NCBI GenBank assembly: GCA_017654935.2
Contig: CM065699.1
Coordinates: 45,943,243 to 46,007,242, forward strand
Reading direction: 5' to 3'
Source: Phymorhynchus buccinoides
Taxonomy: Eukaryota; Mollusca; Gastropoda; Neogastropoda; Raphitomidae
Length of the DNA: 64,000 nucleotides
The notes beneath the pieces were generated by a model that was not told the origin of the DNA, did not search any database, and saw nothing but the letters and a program-made list of their open reading frames with translations. Shown piece by piece: positions 21,613-32,079 of the stretch; position 1 is the first letter of the stretch; each line of letters starts with the position of its first letter. Made by a program: the position numbers and the translations under genes.

Positions 21613-22027
21613 TGTAAGGCACAGTTCAAGGAGGGAAACAACAAGAACTACAATAACAATAAACTAAAACTATTTAAAAGTATATGAAATACAGGACAGG
21701 AAAGTAGTGGACAAAGGGTGGAGGGTGGGAAGAGGAGGAGGGGAGGGGGGGGGGGGGTGAAGGGGGAAGTCCATAAACTCAAGAAGGAAAACGAAAGGAT
21801 TTTCCTTTGCAATGTTGTTTGTATCTGGCATTTTTGCAGCGTACAGCCCCTCTGCTGGTCCACTGGGCCATGACTGACTCATGAAAGGCAACTCTTTCAG
21901 GTTGTCCTTGTCACTGAAGTTACCTAACTTACATTTTCAGGACAACCAAAGGGACATAACCAGGGCTTGGCCTTACTTCTCTTCCCTGTACTGCTTCTGG
22001 CTTCTTTCATCTTTCCAATATTACAGT

Positions 22028-22029
<2 letters not shown>

Positions 22030-22084
<55 letters not shown>
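22030..22084. repeat. (CT)n microsatellite
   Basis: An uninterrupted CT tract that marks the 5' truncation point of the LINE fragment that follows. Confidence 0.95.
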
Positions 22085-22089
<5 letters not shown>

Positions 22090-22870
22090 GCAGTCCTCCT
22101 AAAATCGTCTTCTCTAACTTTTCAAGATTACATCGCAATAAAAATGTTACCTCTTACAGACAAACTTCAATACAACAAAGCTGTCATGATGTTTAGAATA
22201 ATCAATGGTTTTGCACCTCCAACATTAATTAAAAAGTTTCCAATCAACCAATCTAGATATACTAACAATATTGTTATTCCAAAACCTAGAACTGATCTTT
22301 TCAAAACAAGCTTAACATACTCAGGTGGTACTCTTTGGAATTCCTTAACAACTAATCTTAAGCAGAAAAGCAGCATTACTTCTTTCAAAAACGCGTATCA
22401 AAATATTCTATTTCAGAGATTAAAAGAAAACATGTGAATGATGATATTTATGATTGCTGATTTTGTTATAAAATGTGATAACATATATGTGTTTGATACT
22501 TTTGTATGATATAACTTGATTTGTTTATTACTATCTTACTATTACTGATAATGATGAGGAGTGTTATCCGTTGCTGTTTTTATGTTTGCATGATGTGACT
22601 TTTTTTTCTTTTTTTTCCCTGTACTTTAAATTCCAAAATGTCCCCATCCTTATCCCCCTCTGTGCCTCTTCCCCCCATCCTCCCTCCCTTTTATTCTCAT
22701 TTCTGCATGTACATATATTATTTAGCTTTCAAACCGATTGCCAACAAACCGGGGGGAGGTGGAGCGCAAGCGCATGGACAAGGTGGATGGATAGGTTAAA
22801 TTACACTTTATAATTGTTATTTTTAACCATAATCATAGTCAACAATAAAAAATCTATGAATGAATGAAAA
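22085..22870 (+). mobile_element. 5'-truncated CR1/Jockey-like LINE (3' end)
   Basis: Plus-strand ORF2 tail (LLKSSSLTFQDYIAIKMLPL, DKLQYNKAVMMFRIINGFAP, LFKTSLTYSGGTLWNSL, ending KENM-stop at 22437), followed by a 3' UTR of about 400 bp that ends in TGAATGAATGAA. Same family as the LINE at 15880-17617 but in the opposite orientation. Confidence 0.85.
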
Positions 22871-23829
22871 CATGATGTGAATTGAAAGGAGACAACAAAA
22901 AGACACAAAAAATGCAACCATGTTTGGGGTCGGATCAGCCAGTCATGGAAGAGGGGGAGAGGGTAGTTCCAAGTGGTCAGTTGGGGTGGAGTGAGGGGTC
23001 TGCCTCCCAGAAGCTGATGATAATTTGAATGTAAAAGATGCAATCAAGGCTTCTCATGAGAAAATAAGCTAAACCTATAGCATGGGAAACTACATTTATC
23101 CCTATTTTGCTTTTTCCCCCTTTTTTTTCTGAGGGGGTGGAACCCCTGTAACCCCTCTCAAATCCATATTTGATGTAATACCCAAGTCCAAAGACATGTA
23201 ACAATATAGCAACACTGAGGCCTATGCATCAAAGAAAAGGAAAGGAAACATATCTGAGCCATCTAAACTTCATATCACATTGTATCAAGTCTTTGTTTGG
23301 TGATGGTTGAGCTTAAGAAAAGCCCAAACCATAAAAGAACAAACTTACTAAAATCACTCGTATCTATAAGCAAGAAGTGTACTTTTCTACAGTACTCCCC
23401 GTTTATAGTAAACTCGATCGTTATAAGCAATTTCGGTTACAGTAAAGGAAAGCACTGGTTCCCGGCCAAAGGTCTACTGTTTTATTACTAAATAGTAAAT
23501 AGTCCTCGGATAGTAGCAACTCAGTTTTAATTTTTTAAAAACTGCTATAGTAAAGTCACTTTTGGTTCCCCACAGGACTGGCTCCTCGGTTACAATAAGA
23601 AAAATTGTCCTCTTGGTGACCTTTGTAAATACGTCACCAATGTATGCGTCACAGTCTCACCACTCCCTCCACCCACCCATTGTAGCAACTGGTTTATAAT
23701 ATATAAAAAAAACCAAAACTCCTATAGTAAAGTCATTTGTGGTTCCTCCTCGGTTACAATAAAAAATGTGTCCTCTTCGTGACCTTTTTAAATACGTCAT
23801 CAATGCATATGTTACAGTCTCACTACTCC

Positions 23830-23835
<6 letters not shown>

Positions 23836-23871
<36 letters not shown>

Positions 23872-23887
23872 TCTCTCTCTCCCCTCC

Positions 23888-23972
<85 letters not shown>

Positions 23973-23995
23973 CCTTTCTCTCTCTTTGTCTCTCT
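23836..23995. repeat. (CT)n microsatellite
   Basis: About 160 bp of CT with CCCT interruptions, inside the TA-flanked transposon. Ser-Leu ORFs here are artefacts. Confidence 0.97.
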
Positions 23996-24524
23996 GTTTT
24001 TACAAATTCTTGTTTAAAGTGAACTTTATTATTTAAACTGTAGATAAAAGAGAGATCGTGCATAAAGTTTGTTAAACAAAATTTTTTTGATTACACTGCG
24101 CGATGGCGCTGCGGTAGAACGGGCGATACAGTTGATAGCTTGGGCACGAAACACGTGACTATTCGCCACGAATTTCTTTCATGAAACTCATAATGACAAA
24201 CTAACATTACATTGGCTGCTACTAGGTTTGTACCCGCTCTACCACAGCGCCCTCGCATGGCAGAAATGGCGAACTAAGTTGACCATTTCCGCCCACAATC
24301 TTCATTTGCAATTCATTACATACAATTGAGAACTGTCCGGTCATTGGCTGCAATTAAATTTGTATCTGTTTTACTGCAGCGCCCTCACACAGAGGAAAAG
24401 GCGAGCTAAGTCGACAATTGAGCCCACACTCTCATTATTTAGTGGAAAAAAATGAATCGGGAAAACTATATATAGCATCATGAAAATGCGATAATTTATT
24501 GCAGGCATGATAATCTATTATTAG

Positions 24525-24625
24525 GCATAATGTCTGTAGGCATAATGTCTGGTGAGCATGGTGACCATAGGCATAATGTCTGTAGGCGAAGTGTCCATAG
24601 GCGAAATGTCCGCCGGCAAACTGTC
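24525..24625. repeat. Degenerate 16-bp repeat (AGGCATAATGTCTGT)
   Basis: Successive AGGCATAATGTCTG, AGGCGAAGTGTCC, AGGCGAAATGTCC and CGGCAAACTGTCC blocks show gradual divergence of a 14-18-bp unit. Confidence 0.75.
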
Positions 24626-24738
24626 CGGTCACGGTGTGTGCGTGCGTGTGTGTGTGTGTGCGTGCGCGCACGCACGTGCGTGTGCATGCATGAATAGATT
24701 CAAAGGCCATTCTGGAAGTTAGAGGTTGTACACTATAC

Positions 24739-25275
24739 ACAGGTTTGGGGAAATCTGTGAATCAGATTTAGTGGCGGGAGGTAGGCGTGGCTATGTCTAA
24801 TAAAATTGTCATCAAAACAGAGTTACATACTAAAGGCTTAAAAATTGCAAATCTAAATGATAAAATAACATCTTTTCAAAAACCCAGTATCCGAGGGGAG
24901 CCCTTTACAACCATTCGGTTCACGGATGCTGGTGCCTCCAGTCTGCTGAAGCCTGGGTATCCCCCTGCGAGGGGAGGCAAGGTTATCATGTCATGAACTG
25001 GTGCGTGAGGCGCGAAGTGCTACAGGGTGGACTCCTGTTAAAAGCCGTGTCGTTGGATGGTTTACGCCTCCACACGCCTAGTGGGATCTGACATTAACGG
25101 GCAAGCTGAACGCTTGAGAGCCTGGTGATGCTTGCTAAAGCCCGGGGCCAGGTGACTGGAGGGAATTGCACAGAACATTATGTTATTGGACATAATGTAT
25201 GCTAATGTATGCTTAACAGATGTTTTCATGATTAAACATGTACCGCCACGCCTACCTCCCAAACCTGTGCCCATA
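24739..25275. mobile_element. Nested inverted-repeat element candidate
   Basis: CACAGGTTTGGG and GGGAGGTAGGCGTGGC on the left are mirrored by GCCACGCCTACCTCCCAAAC and CTGTG on the right. The left end carries an extra 30 bp between the two blocks. The interior is GC-richer than its host and non-coding. No clear target duplication was seen. Confidence 0.45.
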
Positions 25276-25767
25276 AATGGCCAAACATGTACTGTAGTTC
25301 TGTAGTCCATTTAGGGTAAATCATTTTAATAATGTTTGCTATGCTTTATTGATGTATTTTACAAATTTGATGTTGCTTTACTATGAATAATAAATGTGTT
25401 GAAATGTGAATCATGGTCTGGACTACATTATTTAGAGCCCCACTTACCTGGCGGGATAGCGCCAAGCAAGTGCGGCATGAGTTGTCGTCTCATAAATGCT
25501 TTTACAGCTAGTTTTGTTTTGTGCACAGGGAAATATACCATGTATAAACCCAATCACCTTTTTGGACCTCAAACCATACGAGGAAGGGGTGGGATGGGTT
25601 TATTTTCAGTATTTTACGTTAGCTTTGACTTTGAAAAACGTCCTCGGATAAGATAAAAAATATCATCAAAACATTACTATATCCGAACATCATTTATAAG
25701 AAAAACCTGTTATAACAAAGGAAACTTCTTGCTCCCCTGGACTTTACTATAAGCGGGGTGTACTGTA

Positions 25768-26095
25768 CTTATATGGCAGGTCTAGCTCAGACATTATTTC
25801 ATGGTTAATTGAACACATCATTATTGGAAATCAAACCAGGCCATGTTACTGTTAAATATTGTGATACAAAATCAGTTATAATTGATGACACTTGTTCAAA
25901 ACAAATAAGTCAATATCACTATCATCCACCTAATAAAACAAAGCATACCAAATTCTACCAATTATCTAAAATTTCAAAACGTGAGTGTAAGTCAGTCTTG
26001 TCTGACTAGCCATGGCTTCCAGATACAAAGGAGGCAATTACTATTCTGGATGACTGAACATAGTGTTAAATGTAAAGAATTCTTGCCCAAAGTAT
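25768..26095. other. AT-rich intergenic stretch, nothing recognised
   Basis: No array, splice-ready ORF or RNA gene is visible here. Confidence 0.4.
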
Positions 26096-26099
26096 CCCC

Positions 26100-26205
26100 A
26101 CTCTCTTGGACAAAGAGATTGTAGACAGCTGGTGCTGGGAAGGTCCCCAAAGGTCAAATAATCATTTTTGATGCAGTACTAGTAAGAGCCAGTGCAAATA
26201 CATCC
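26100..26205. repeat. Dispersed repeat family B, copy 2
   Basis: ACAGCTGGTGCTGGGAAGGT and CCCCAAAGGTCA match the copies at 9355 and 59815. The 3' part is more diverged. Confidence 0.55.
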
Positions 26206-26984
26206 GAGTTTGCGATTCAATATAATTCCTAAAAGATTAACAATTTACCATGATTTGCCATCTCAAGATTCAAAATGTGACATAGAACATGAATCGAATG
26301 TAAACCTACCTTCGAGAACAACGAATAAACCAGTGAAACCATGCAGGCCCTCAGCTCTAATGAGCGCTTTCAATTTCAATCACATTAACTCACATTATAT
26401 TAGTAACTTAACAGAAGTTTGTATTTTGTGTGTATCGTCTGTACTTTTTTTCTTCAAGGCTGTGGAAGTGGTGGGATTGTGTAGAACGTAAGGGGAGGGG
26501 CGATAGATCCAGAATTGGGGTGCAACTGATTTTTTTTAAATGACAAAAGTCACAGGGGGCATATGGGGAAAGGGGGGAGGCAGAAGATATGGATAAGGGG
26601 GCAGTATTTGTTAGGTCTCGTACTCATGCATTTAAGAACAGCCATAATATTAATATCAGATTTTAAAAAAATCAATGTAAATTATTGCATGAAAAAATGG
26701 AGCCTTTGAACCCCCCTCTCGCTCGCTCTGTCTCTCTGCTTCATTGTGGGGGGAGCATGTCTGGGCCCCCCCCCCCCCCTCCTATGTACCAGGAGAAGGG
26801 TGGATCAGCGGCCCCTCTCCCCGTTTTTCTATGTTATTGATAGAATATACCTACAACTTTTGAGGAGATTTTCTGCAACGGTTTCCAGGGTGTTGTGAGG
26901 TCAGAAACAAAGCAACAGCAAAGAAGCTACAAAAATATCGCAATACCTACCTCAGCATTCTGGAAGGAAGTAGAGGGCTGATAG

Positions 26985-27131
26985 CAATTTGAAAACAATG
27001 CAACTGTGTCCATATAATCAAAGAATGAAATAGTGAGGCCAAGAGAGGGGATAACGAAATTGAACAAGGGGTGAATACTCTCTTACTAATTAACTCCCCT
27101 GCACCAAAGTTGATTACGATACCAATCACCT
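26985..27131. mobile_element. Solo half of the foldback family seen at 31870-32070
   Basis: AATAGTGAGGCCAAGAGAGG ... TTAACTCCCCTGCACCAAAG ... ACCAATCACCTAG aligns in order with 31860-31960 (AATAGTGAGGCAAGGAGAG ... TTAACTCCCTTCACCAAAG ... CACCAATTCGCCTGG). Only one arm is present here. Confidence 0.6.
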
Positions 27132-27217
27132 AGCAGTGTGTGGGTCAGAACCAAAGTGAGACAAACAAAGCATGTGTCCCTACAATACAAGCTATATTAT
27201 ATTTAGGTTTAAAATGA

Positions 27218-27259
<42 letters not shown>

Positions 27260-27311
27260 TCTCTTTGGCTTGCTGGCTTGCTCGAATGTTGGGGGGGGGG
27301 GGGGGGGGGCA
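27218..27311. repeat. (CT)n tract and poly-G run
   Basis: A CT microsatellite (27218-27263) followed by a run of about 20 G at 27290-27310. Confidence 0.93.
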
Positions 27312-27477
27312 GGAACACATGTCCCCCCCCTCCTCTGAGCCAGAGGGGGAAGCTGCTCCCCCCGGCTGTTCCTACGCCACTGTCTATAATACAAGGCATG
27401 CAATAAAGTATGTTGAGAATCATTGTCTTGCTGTTGTGACAGCCTGAGATAATCTTACAATCACACACATAAAAGGT

Positions 27478-27684
27478 CGGTAAATGGTCGGAAATACGCC
27501 ATAAATTCGACGTTGGCAAATGGTCGGATTTCCGACTTCGGCAATCCGACGGTCAACCACCGGTATTTCGACGTCGGCTAATGGTTGGATTGCCGACCGT
27601 CGGCGATCCGACCATGAACCGCCGGATTTTCGACGTCGGCAATTGGTCGTATATCCGACGGTCGGCAATCCGACCATTAGCCGC
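27478..27684. repeat. CpG-rich 60-61-bp tandem repeat with internal palindromes
   Basis: Three and a half units of the type TTCGACGTCGGC ... GGTCGGATTTCCGAC ... CGGCAATCCGACGG. Each unit contains inverted GTCGGAT/ATCCGAC pieces and AACCGCCGG, so it can fold internally. CG density is far above the flanks, in a genome region otherwise poor in CG. Confidence 0.85.
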
Positions 27685-28500
27685 CATGCAGTTTCGTCCA
27701 GTTTGCATGGTTACTCACTTTGAAACTGTGTTGTATCTATTCTAAAGGATAATAAACACACATAGCTGTTGTAGACCCTAAAAGGAATCCCAATGTTAAA
27801 ACAGTACTATTCATTTTAGTTTATTCACTACAATTAAGTTTGTGTGATCTGCATGAAAAGCTCGATCTAAATCTTAGCAACTGCCTGAAGACAGTCACAT
27901 ACCATAACACTGTAAATCACGCAGAAAGAGGTGCCTAAAAACAAATGTTAATATTCCTTTGTTTTCACAACATGTGTGATTTTATCATGCATGTATTTTA
28001 TGATGATTAATTATCAATAGGCAATTTTATTATTTTAATTTAGATTAATGTATTTATGACAAATCAACTGGACGAATTTGTATGGTAAAAATCCAAGCAT
28101 CAATGCAATTTCGTCCAATGCAGTTTCTGACTACTCTATCGTTTAAAAAATGGGAACTTTCCTGGTATTGTAGTACTTCCAGGATCGTCCCACCATCTTT
28201 ATAGTTAATAATGCCCCATATGTGCCTGTTCCAGGCTGGAGGACGTTAAACGAGCTTTTATCATGTCTCACTACTGAGGGGCTTACAGGTGCCACAGTGG
28301 ATTGAAAAACCTCTTGATAAAATGTACTGGAGGCCTTTTCTTTTGTTTTCCGATCACACACAACATTATCTCAATAAAAAAGAGAAGAAAATAAACACAT
28401 ATTCAGTTATTCTATTAATTTATTTCAAACTACAAGTCACTGTGCTTTCTTTTTGTCCTTGGACGAAATTGCATGGGGTATGGACGAATTTGTCACAAGA
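27684..28500. mobile_element. Candidate DNA element with TTTCGTCCA-type inverted ends
   Basis: GCCATGCAGTTTCGTCCAG at the left and TTGGACGAAATTGCATGGGG near the right are inverted. Related motifs (TGGACGAATTTGT at 28071 and 28482, GCAATTTCGTCCAATGCAG at about 28106) are subterminal. The interior includes a copy of the dispersed repeat described at 1590. The boundaries are a guess. Confidence 0.4.
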
Positions 28501-29570
28501 CATATGACTTTGTTTGCAGCCATTTTCTGGTGAATATTCATAACAAAACCGTAAACAGGTTCGTTAAACCGCTTTCTGATTGATCGATTCTATTAATGGA
28601 TTGAAATTATAACTCAGATGCTGCATCTACAAGCCAGAATAATGATGTCGAAAAATACGATAACTGTCTAAACTGGCCGAATATGTAACAGTCTACCTTA
28701 TTGGATTTCGTTTGATGATGATCCAATGAAGTGATGTCAAAAATAACTTCTTCATGGATAAAGTGACGTCAGACTGGCCTTAGGTAGAAAAAAGAGATAC
28801 GCTCAAGAAGGCATGCCAACACAACTATTTCGGATTTGTTTCAGAATAATTGTTCTTTTTAAGCATTGCATAGCCTAGACATTACCCTCGAACCCATTAT
28901 GAATTGAACCGTTGCGAACTGAATCGTAGACCATGCGATCAGCACAAAGCGACCAAAGACTTTTTATCAAAGCAGTTTTGTGATGCTGTTTTGTTGCTGT
29001 TCAGTGCGGTTTAGTCTAGTCTAGTGTTCTCATTGCCCAATTTCGGGCATCAAACTTTGACCAAATGCTTTAAAATAAAAGCTGCTAGTTTATACCAACT
29101 CTCATTCCGAGTGCCAAAGATGTTCTGTTAAGATGAACACGTAGGGGCTTAGCAAGCAAGCGTCACAGGTAGAATATAATATAAGTCTATTGGAAGAAAT
29201 ATTGGTTAGGCCTAGATCTATAACTCATTAAAATCTAGAAAATTCACTAGATCTAGATGATCCACATAATTCATATTGTCTAGAAGACAGGTTACTATGT
29301 CTGATACTAGATCTAAGGACAACAACCTTTTCTGAACGAAACATTGAACTAGATTCAATACGAAAAACGAAACAAATTCAGTCATCCGTCTGGACCAGAT
29401 GGGCCTATCTAAGTCTTCGACCTACATGACATTTGTATTTGAAGTGATTGAAAATCAACAACCCCTTATTTCACGACCCTCTCCTTCCAGCTCCCACCCC
29501 CCTCTCCCCTTTAAAAACCACAGACACTGATGAGCCTACATCAAAATATTAAGACCAACACATGGACAAT
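28500..29570. other. Unique-looking intergenic stretch upstream of the small ORF
   Basis: About 1 kb of low-repeat DNA with many CTAGAT motifs (29210-29320). No ORF longer than about 60 codons and no RNA gene was seen. It probably holds upstream control sequence of the 29845 ORF, but no promoter motif could be named. Confidence 0.4.
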
Positions 29571-29576
29571 CGAACG

Positions 29577-29752
29577 TGCATGATAAAGTAGTCCTAATTA
29601 CCATAGGTGGCAAACTGTATTATGTTGTAGACCTAGTCTAGCGGACCAAGACAAGAACAATACTTGCATGATAAATTAGTCCTAATTACCATAGGTGGCA
29701 AACTGTATTATGTTGTAGACCTAGTCTAGCGGACCAAGACAAGAACAATACT
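29577..29752. repeat. 88-bp direct duplication upstream of the small ORF
   Basis: Two adjacent, nearly identical 88-bp units (29577-29664, 29665-29752) starting TGCATGATAAA and ending GACAAGAACAATACT. It is the youngest-looking small duplication in this region and lies about 90 bp before the ORF start. Confidence 0.95.
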
Positions 29753-29844
29753 TGCAAATAAAAACCCCATCCATGTAGAACAAAAACAAACCAAACCAAA
29801 CCCCACCCAATCTTATTGCGTGCGCAAGCTATCAACGTTCAGTA

Positions 29845-30201
29845 ATGGCCGCCATTCACCATCCACTGTGGATGACGTGCCTCTACTGGCTGGCAGCCTC
29901 CACCAGCCTGGCATATGGCGCGCCCATGAAAATCGGCGTGCCCGTTAACCCCGAGCCAGACTTTTTCTCGGCGGAGGCGTACGGTCGCGTGCACCCGGAG
30001 AAGTGTCTGCTCTTCAAGTACAACCCCAACATCCGCTTGGCGACGGGCATGGCGATGCTGATGTTCCCCATCCTCTTCTACGCCGTGTACCAGTGCTGCT
30101 GCACCGGGTCGCACGTCTCCGCCTGCTGCCAGAGGTCAGAGTCCGAGTCCGACTCCAACCACTCCCTGGTTGGCTCCGCTAGTAACATTCCAGCGGTGTA
30201 A
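29845..30201 (+). CDS. Small secreted or single-pass membrane protein, unknown function
   Basis: 118 codons, not recognised. The start ATGGCCGCC follows AGTA, an acceptable context. Residues about 8-25 (LWMTCLYWLAASTSLAYG) look like a signal peptide with cleavage near AYG-A. A second hydrophobic stretch at about 65-80 (LATGMAMLMFPILFYAVY) is followed by cysteines (QCCCTGSHVSACCQR), which suggests a membrane-proximal palmitoylated or disulfide region. The C-terminus is acidic and serine-rich (SESESDSNHSLVG). The ORF is clearly GC-richer than the flanks (for example CCCGTTAACCCCGAGCCAGA), with codon-third GC bias, supporting a real coding exon. It may be a single-exon gene or the last exon of a longer one. 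Downstream, at least seven degraded copies of its last 20 codons plus stop form a long array. Confidence 0.6.
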   Translation: MAAIHHPLWMTCLYWLAASTSLAYGAPMKIGVPVNPEPDFFSAEAYGRVHPEKCLLFKYNPNIRLATGMAMLMFPILFYAVYQCCCTGSHVSACCQRSESESDSNHSLVGSASNIPAV

Positions 30202-30753
30202 GGAGGGAGAGAAGGCAACCAGAAGAAGAAGAACAAAGAGGAAGAAGAAGAAAGGAAAAAGAAGAAAATAACGTGTTTGAGTCTCATCACTCCTTGGTTA
30301 GTACCACTCCAGCAGCGTAAGGTTGGAGAGGATATTACAAGAAGAAGAAGGAAGAAGAACAAAGAGGAAGAAGAAGAAAGAAGAACAAAGAGGAAGTAAG
30401 AAGAAAGAAGAACAAAGAGGAAGAAGAAGAAAGAAGAACAAAGAGGAAGTAAGAAGAAAGAAGAACAAAGAGGAAGAAAAAGAAAGAAGAACAAAGAGGA
30501 AGTAAAAAGAACAAAGAAGAAGAAGAACGAAGAAGAACAAAGAGGAAGAAGAAGAAAGAAGAACAAAGAGGAAAAAGAAGAACAAAGAGGAAGAAGAAGT
30601 AAGAAGAACAAAGAAGAAGAAGAACAAAGAGGAAGAAGTAAGAAGAAGAGGAAGAAGAAGAAGAACAAAGAGGAAGAAGACGAAGAACTACTCCTTGGTT
30701 GGCTCGGCTAGTACAACTGCTGCGGCATAAGGATGGAGAGAATATAACGAGAA

Positions 30754-30798
<45 letters not shown>

Positions 30799-31610
30799 AG
30801 AGAAGAAGAAGAAAGAGAAGAAGAAGAAAGAGAAAGAAGAAGAGGAAGAAGAACAACAACAACAACAACGACAAGGAGTCCGAATCTCATAATTCCTTAG
30901 TTGGCTCGGCTATAGCAGGACTCCCCGTGGCATAATGAGGGTGGATAGAACACAACAACAACAGTGGAATCAAGAGGCAATGACAACATTGTGACTCCTA
31001 CAGTATAAATAATGAAGAGAAGAACACCACGAGGAGTCTCGAGTCTTAGCACTCCTTGTAGTTGGCTCGGCTAGTACGGCTCCCGCGGCGTAGTGATGGA
31101 GATTACATCATAAGAAGAAGGCAACAAGACAAAGAAGGAAAGGAAGAAGGAAGAAAGAAGAAGTATAAAAAAGAAAAGAGGAACTCTGACGGCATAAATG
31201 AAGGTTGGAGAGAACATAATAAAGACAACACTGAACAAGTCTGAGTGTTATCACTCCTTAGTTGGCTCGGCTAGTACGACTCCCGCAGCATAATGATGGA
31301 GGAAACATAGGAAGAAGGAGGACAACAACAACAGCAGCACTAACAAGTCTGAACTACAACAGCACTAACAAGTCTGAACAACAACAACAACAACGAATCC
31401 AAGTCTCAGCATTCCTTGGTTTGCATGGTCAGTGTAACTCTTGGAGATACATCAAAATATAGAATGAACATAACATTAACATCAGTAGCATGTACACCAA
31501 TAACAACATCAGCATCATCCACATCAACAAGAAAAGTCTTGAGTTTCATCACTCCTTGGCTTTGGCGTAAATGATGGAGAGAATAAAACAACAACGTCAT
31601 TGACGATCGC
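30161..31610 (+). repeat. Degenerate array of the 29845 ORF's C-terminal coding end and stop
   Basis: The real end (CACTCCCTGGTTGGCTCCGC, TAGTAACATTCCAGCGGTGT, AAGGAGGGAGAGAA) recurs in altered form at about 30285, 30690, 30885, 31040, 31245, 31405 and 31545. Each has a version of CACTCCTTGGTTGGCTCGGC, TAGTAC, ACTCC, GCGGCATAA and GGATGGAGAGAA. Spacers are purine-rich (GAAGAA, ACAACA). Units vary from about 120 to 400 bp because of spacer expansion. The array copies a coding edge, as at the exon edges of the spliced genes. Confidence 0.85.
30205..30880. repeat. Polypurine (GAA)n / (AAGAGG)n tract
   Basis: About 600 bp of almost pure purine on the plus strand, built from AAGAAGAACAAAGAGGAAG variants and broken only by two array units. 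Long Ser/Phe/Leu ORFs on the minus strand are artefacts. Such tracts can form triplex DNA. Confidence 0.95.
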
Positions 31611-31867
31611 CTGAATTTGAAGAAATCTGAAGGTTTTGTCAGAGACAAGGACCTTTAAAAAGTGTTTGTTTTATTTTTAATGTTAGGCCTTCATCTTGCA
31701 GTTTATATCTCTCTCTCTATGTGTGTGTGTGTGTGCGTGTTGACATGTTGAAGCCTTTTTAACGAATGTGCTGTGTCTATTTGAATTATAATGCACCAAC
31801 AATGTTACTCTCATTCCATATTTCAACGCATTGAGTTTGCTTTTTCTTAAACAAAGACAGAAATAGT

Positions 31868-32075
31868 GAGGCAAGGAGAGATGATAATAGTGAAGTAAGG
31901 GAAAGTAGCTCTCTAAAATTAACTCCCTTCACCAAAGTTATTTTTAGCACCAATTCGCCTGGATCTGTCTGAATGTTACTGTTGCTTATGCTTTCCTAGG
32001 TGAATTGGTGCCGACAATAACTTTGGTGAAGGGAGTTAAATTTAGAGAGCTACTTTCCCTCACTTCAGTATTTGT
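31868..32075. mobile_element. Foldback MITE with about 70-bp arms
   Basis: TGAAGTAAGGGAAAGTAGCT, CTCTAAAATTAACTCCCTTC and ACCAAAGTTATTTTTAGCAC are mirrored by CTTTGGTGAAGGGAGTTAAA, TTTAGAGAGCTACTTTCCCT and CACTTCA around a loop of about 45 bp. A related single arm lies at 26985-27131. Confidence 0.85.
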
Positions 32076-32079
32076 TTTT

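Larger units (their letters stand above)
23390..25765. mobile_element. 2.4-kb Tc1/mariner-type element with TA duplication and nested insertions
   Basis: The left end CAGTACTCCCCGTTTATAGT and the right end ACTATAAGCGGGGTGTACTG are inverted repeats flanked by TA (23388-23389 and 25766-25767). No transposase ORF is visible. The interior contains a 180-bp direct duplication (about 23500-23640 and 23690-23830, both with TCCTCGGTTACAATAA), a long CT microsatellite (23836-23990), a GCGCTGCGGTAGAACGGGCG / CTACCACAGCGCCC inverted pair (about 24105 and 24240), a 16-bp degenerate repeat (24525-24625) and an inverted-repeat insertion (24739-25275). Confidence 0.72.

Noticed and set aside
24787..24996. 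69-codon ORF inside the 2.4-kb transposon
   Set aside because: No transposase motif (no DDE-type signature); it spans an inverted-repeat insertion boundary.
30078..30874. Long Ser/Phe/Leu ORFs on the minus strand
   Set aside because: They are antisense to a GAA-rich polypurine tract; composition alone explains them.
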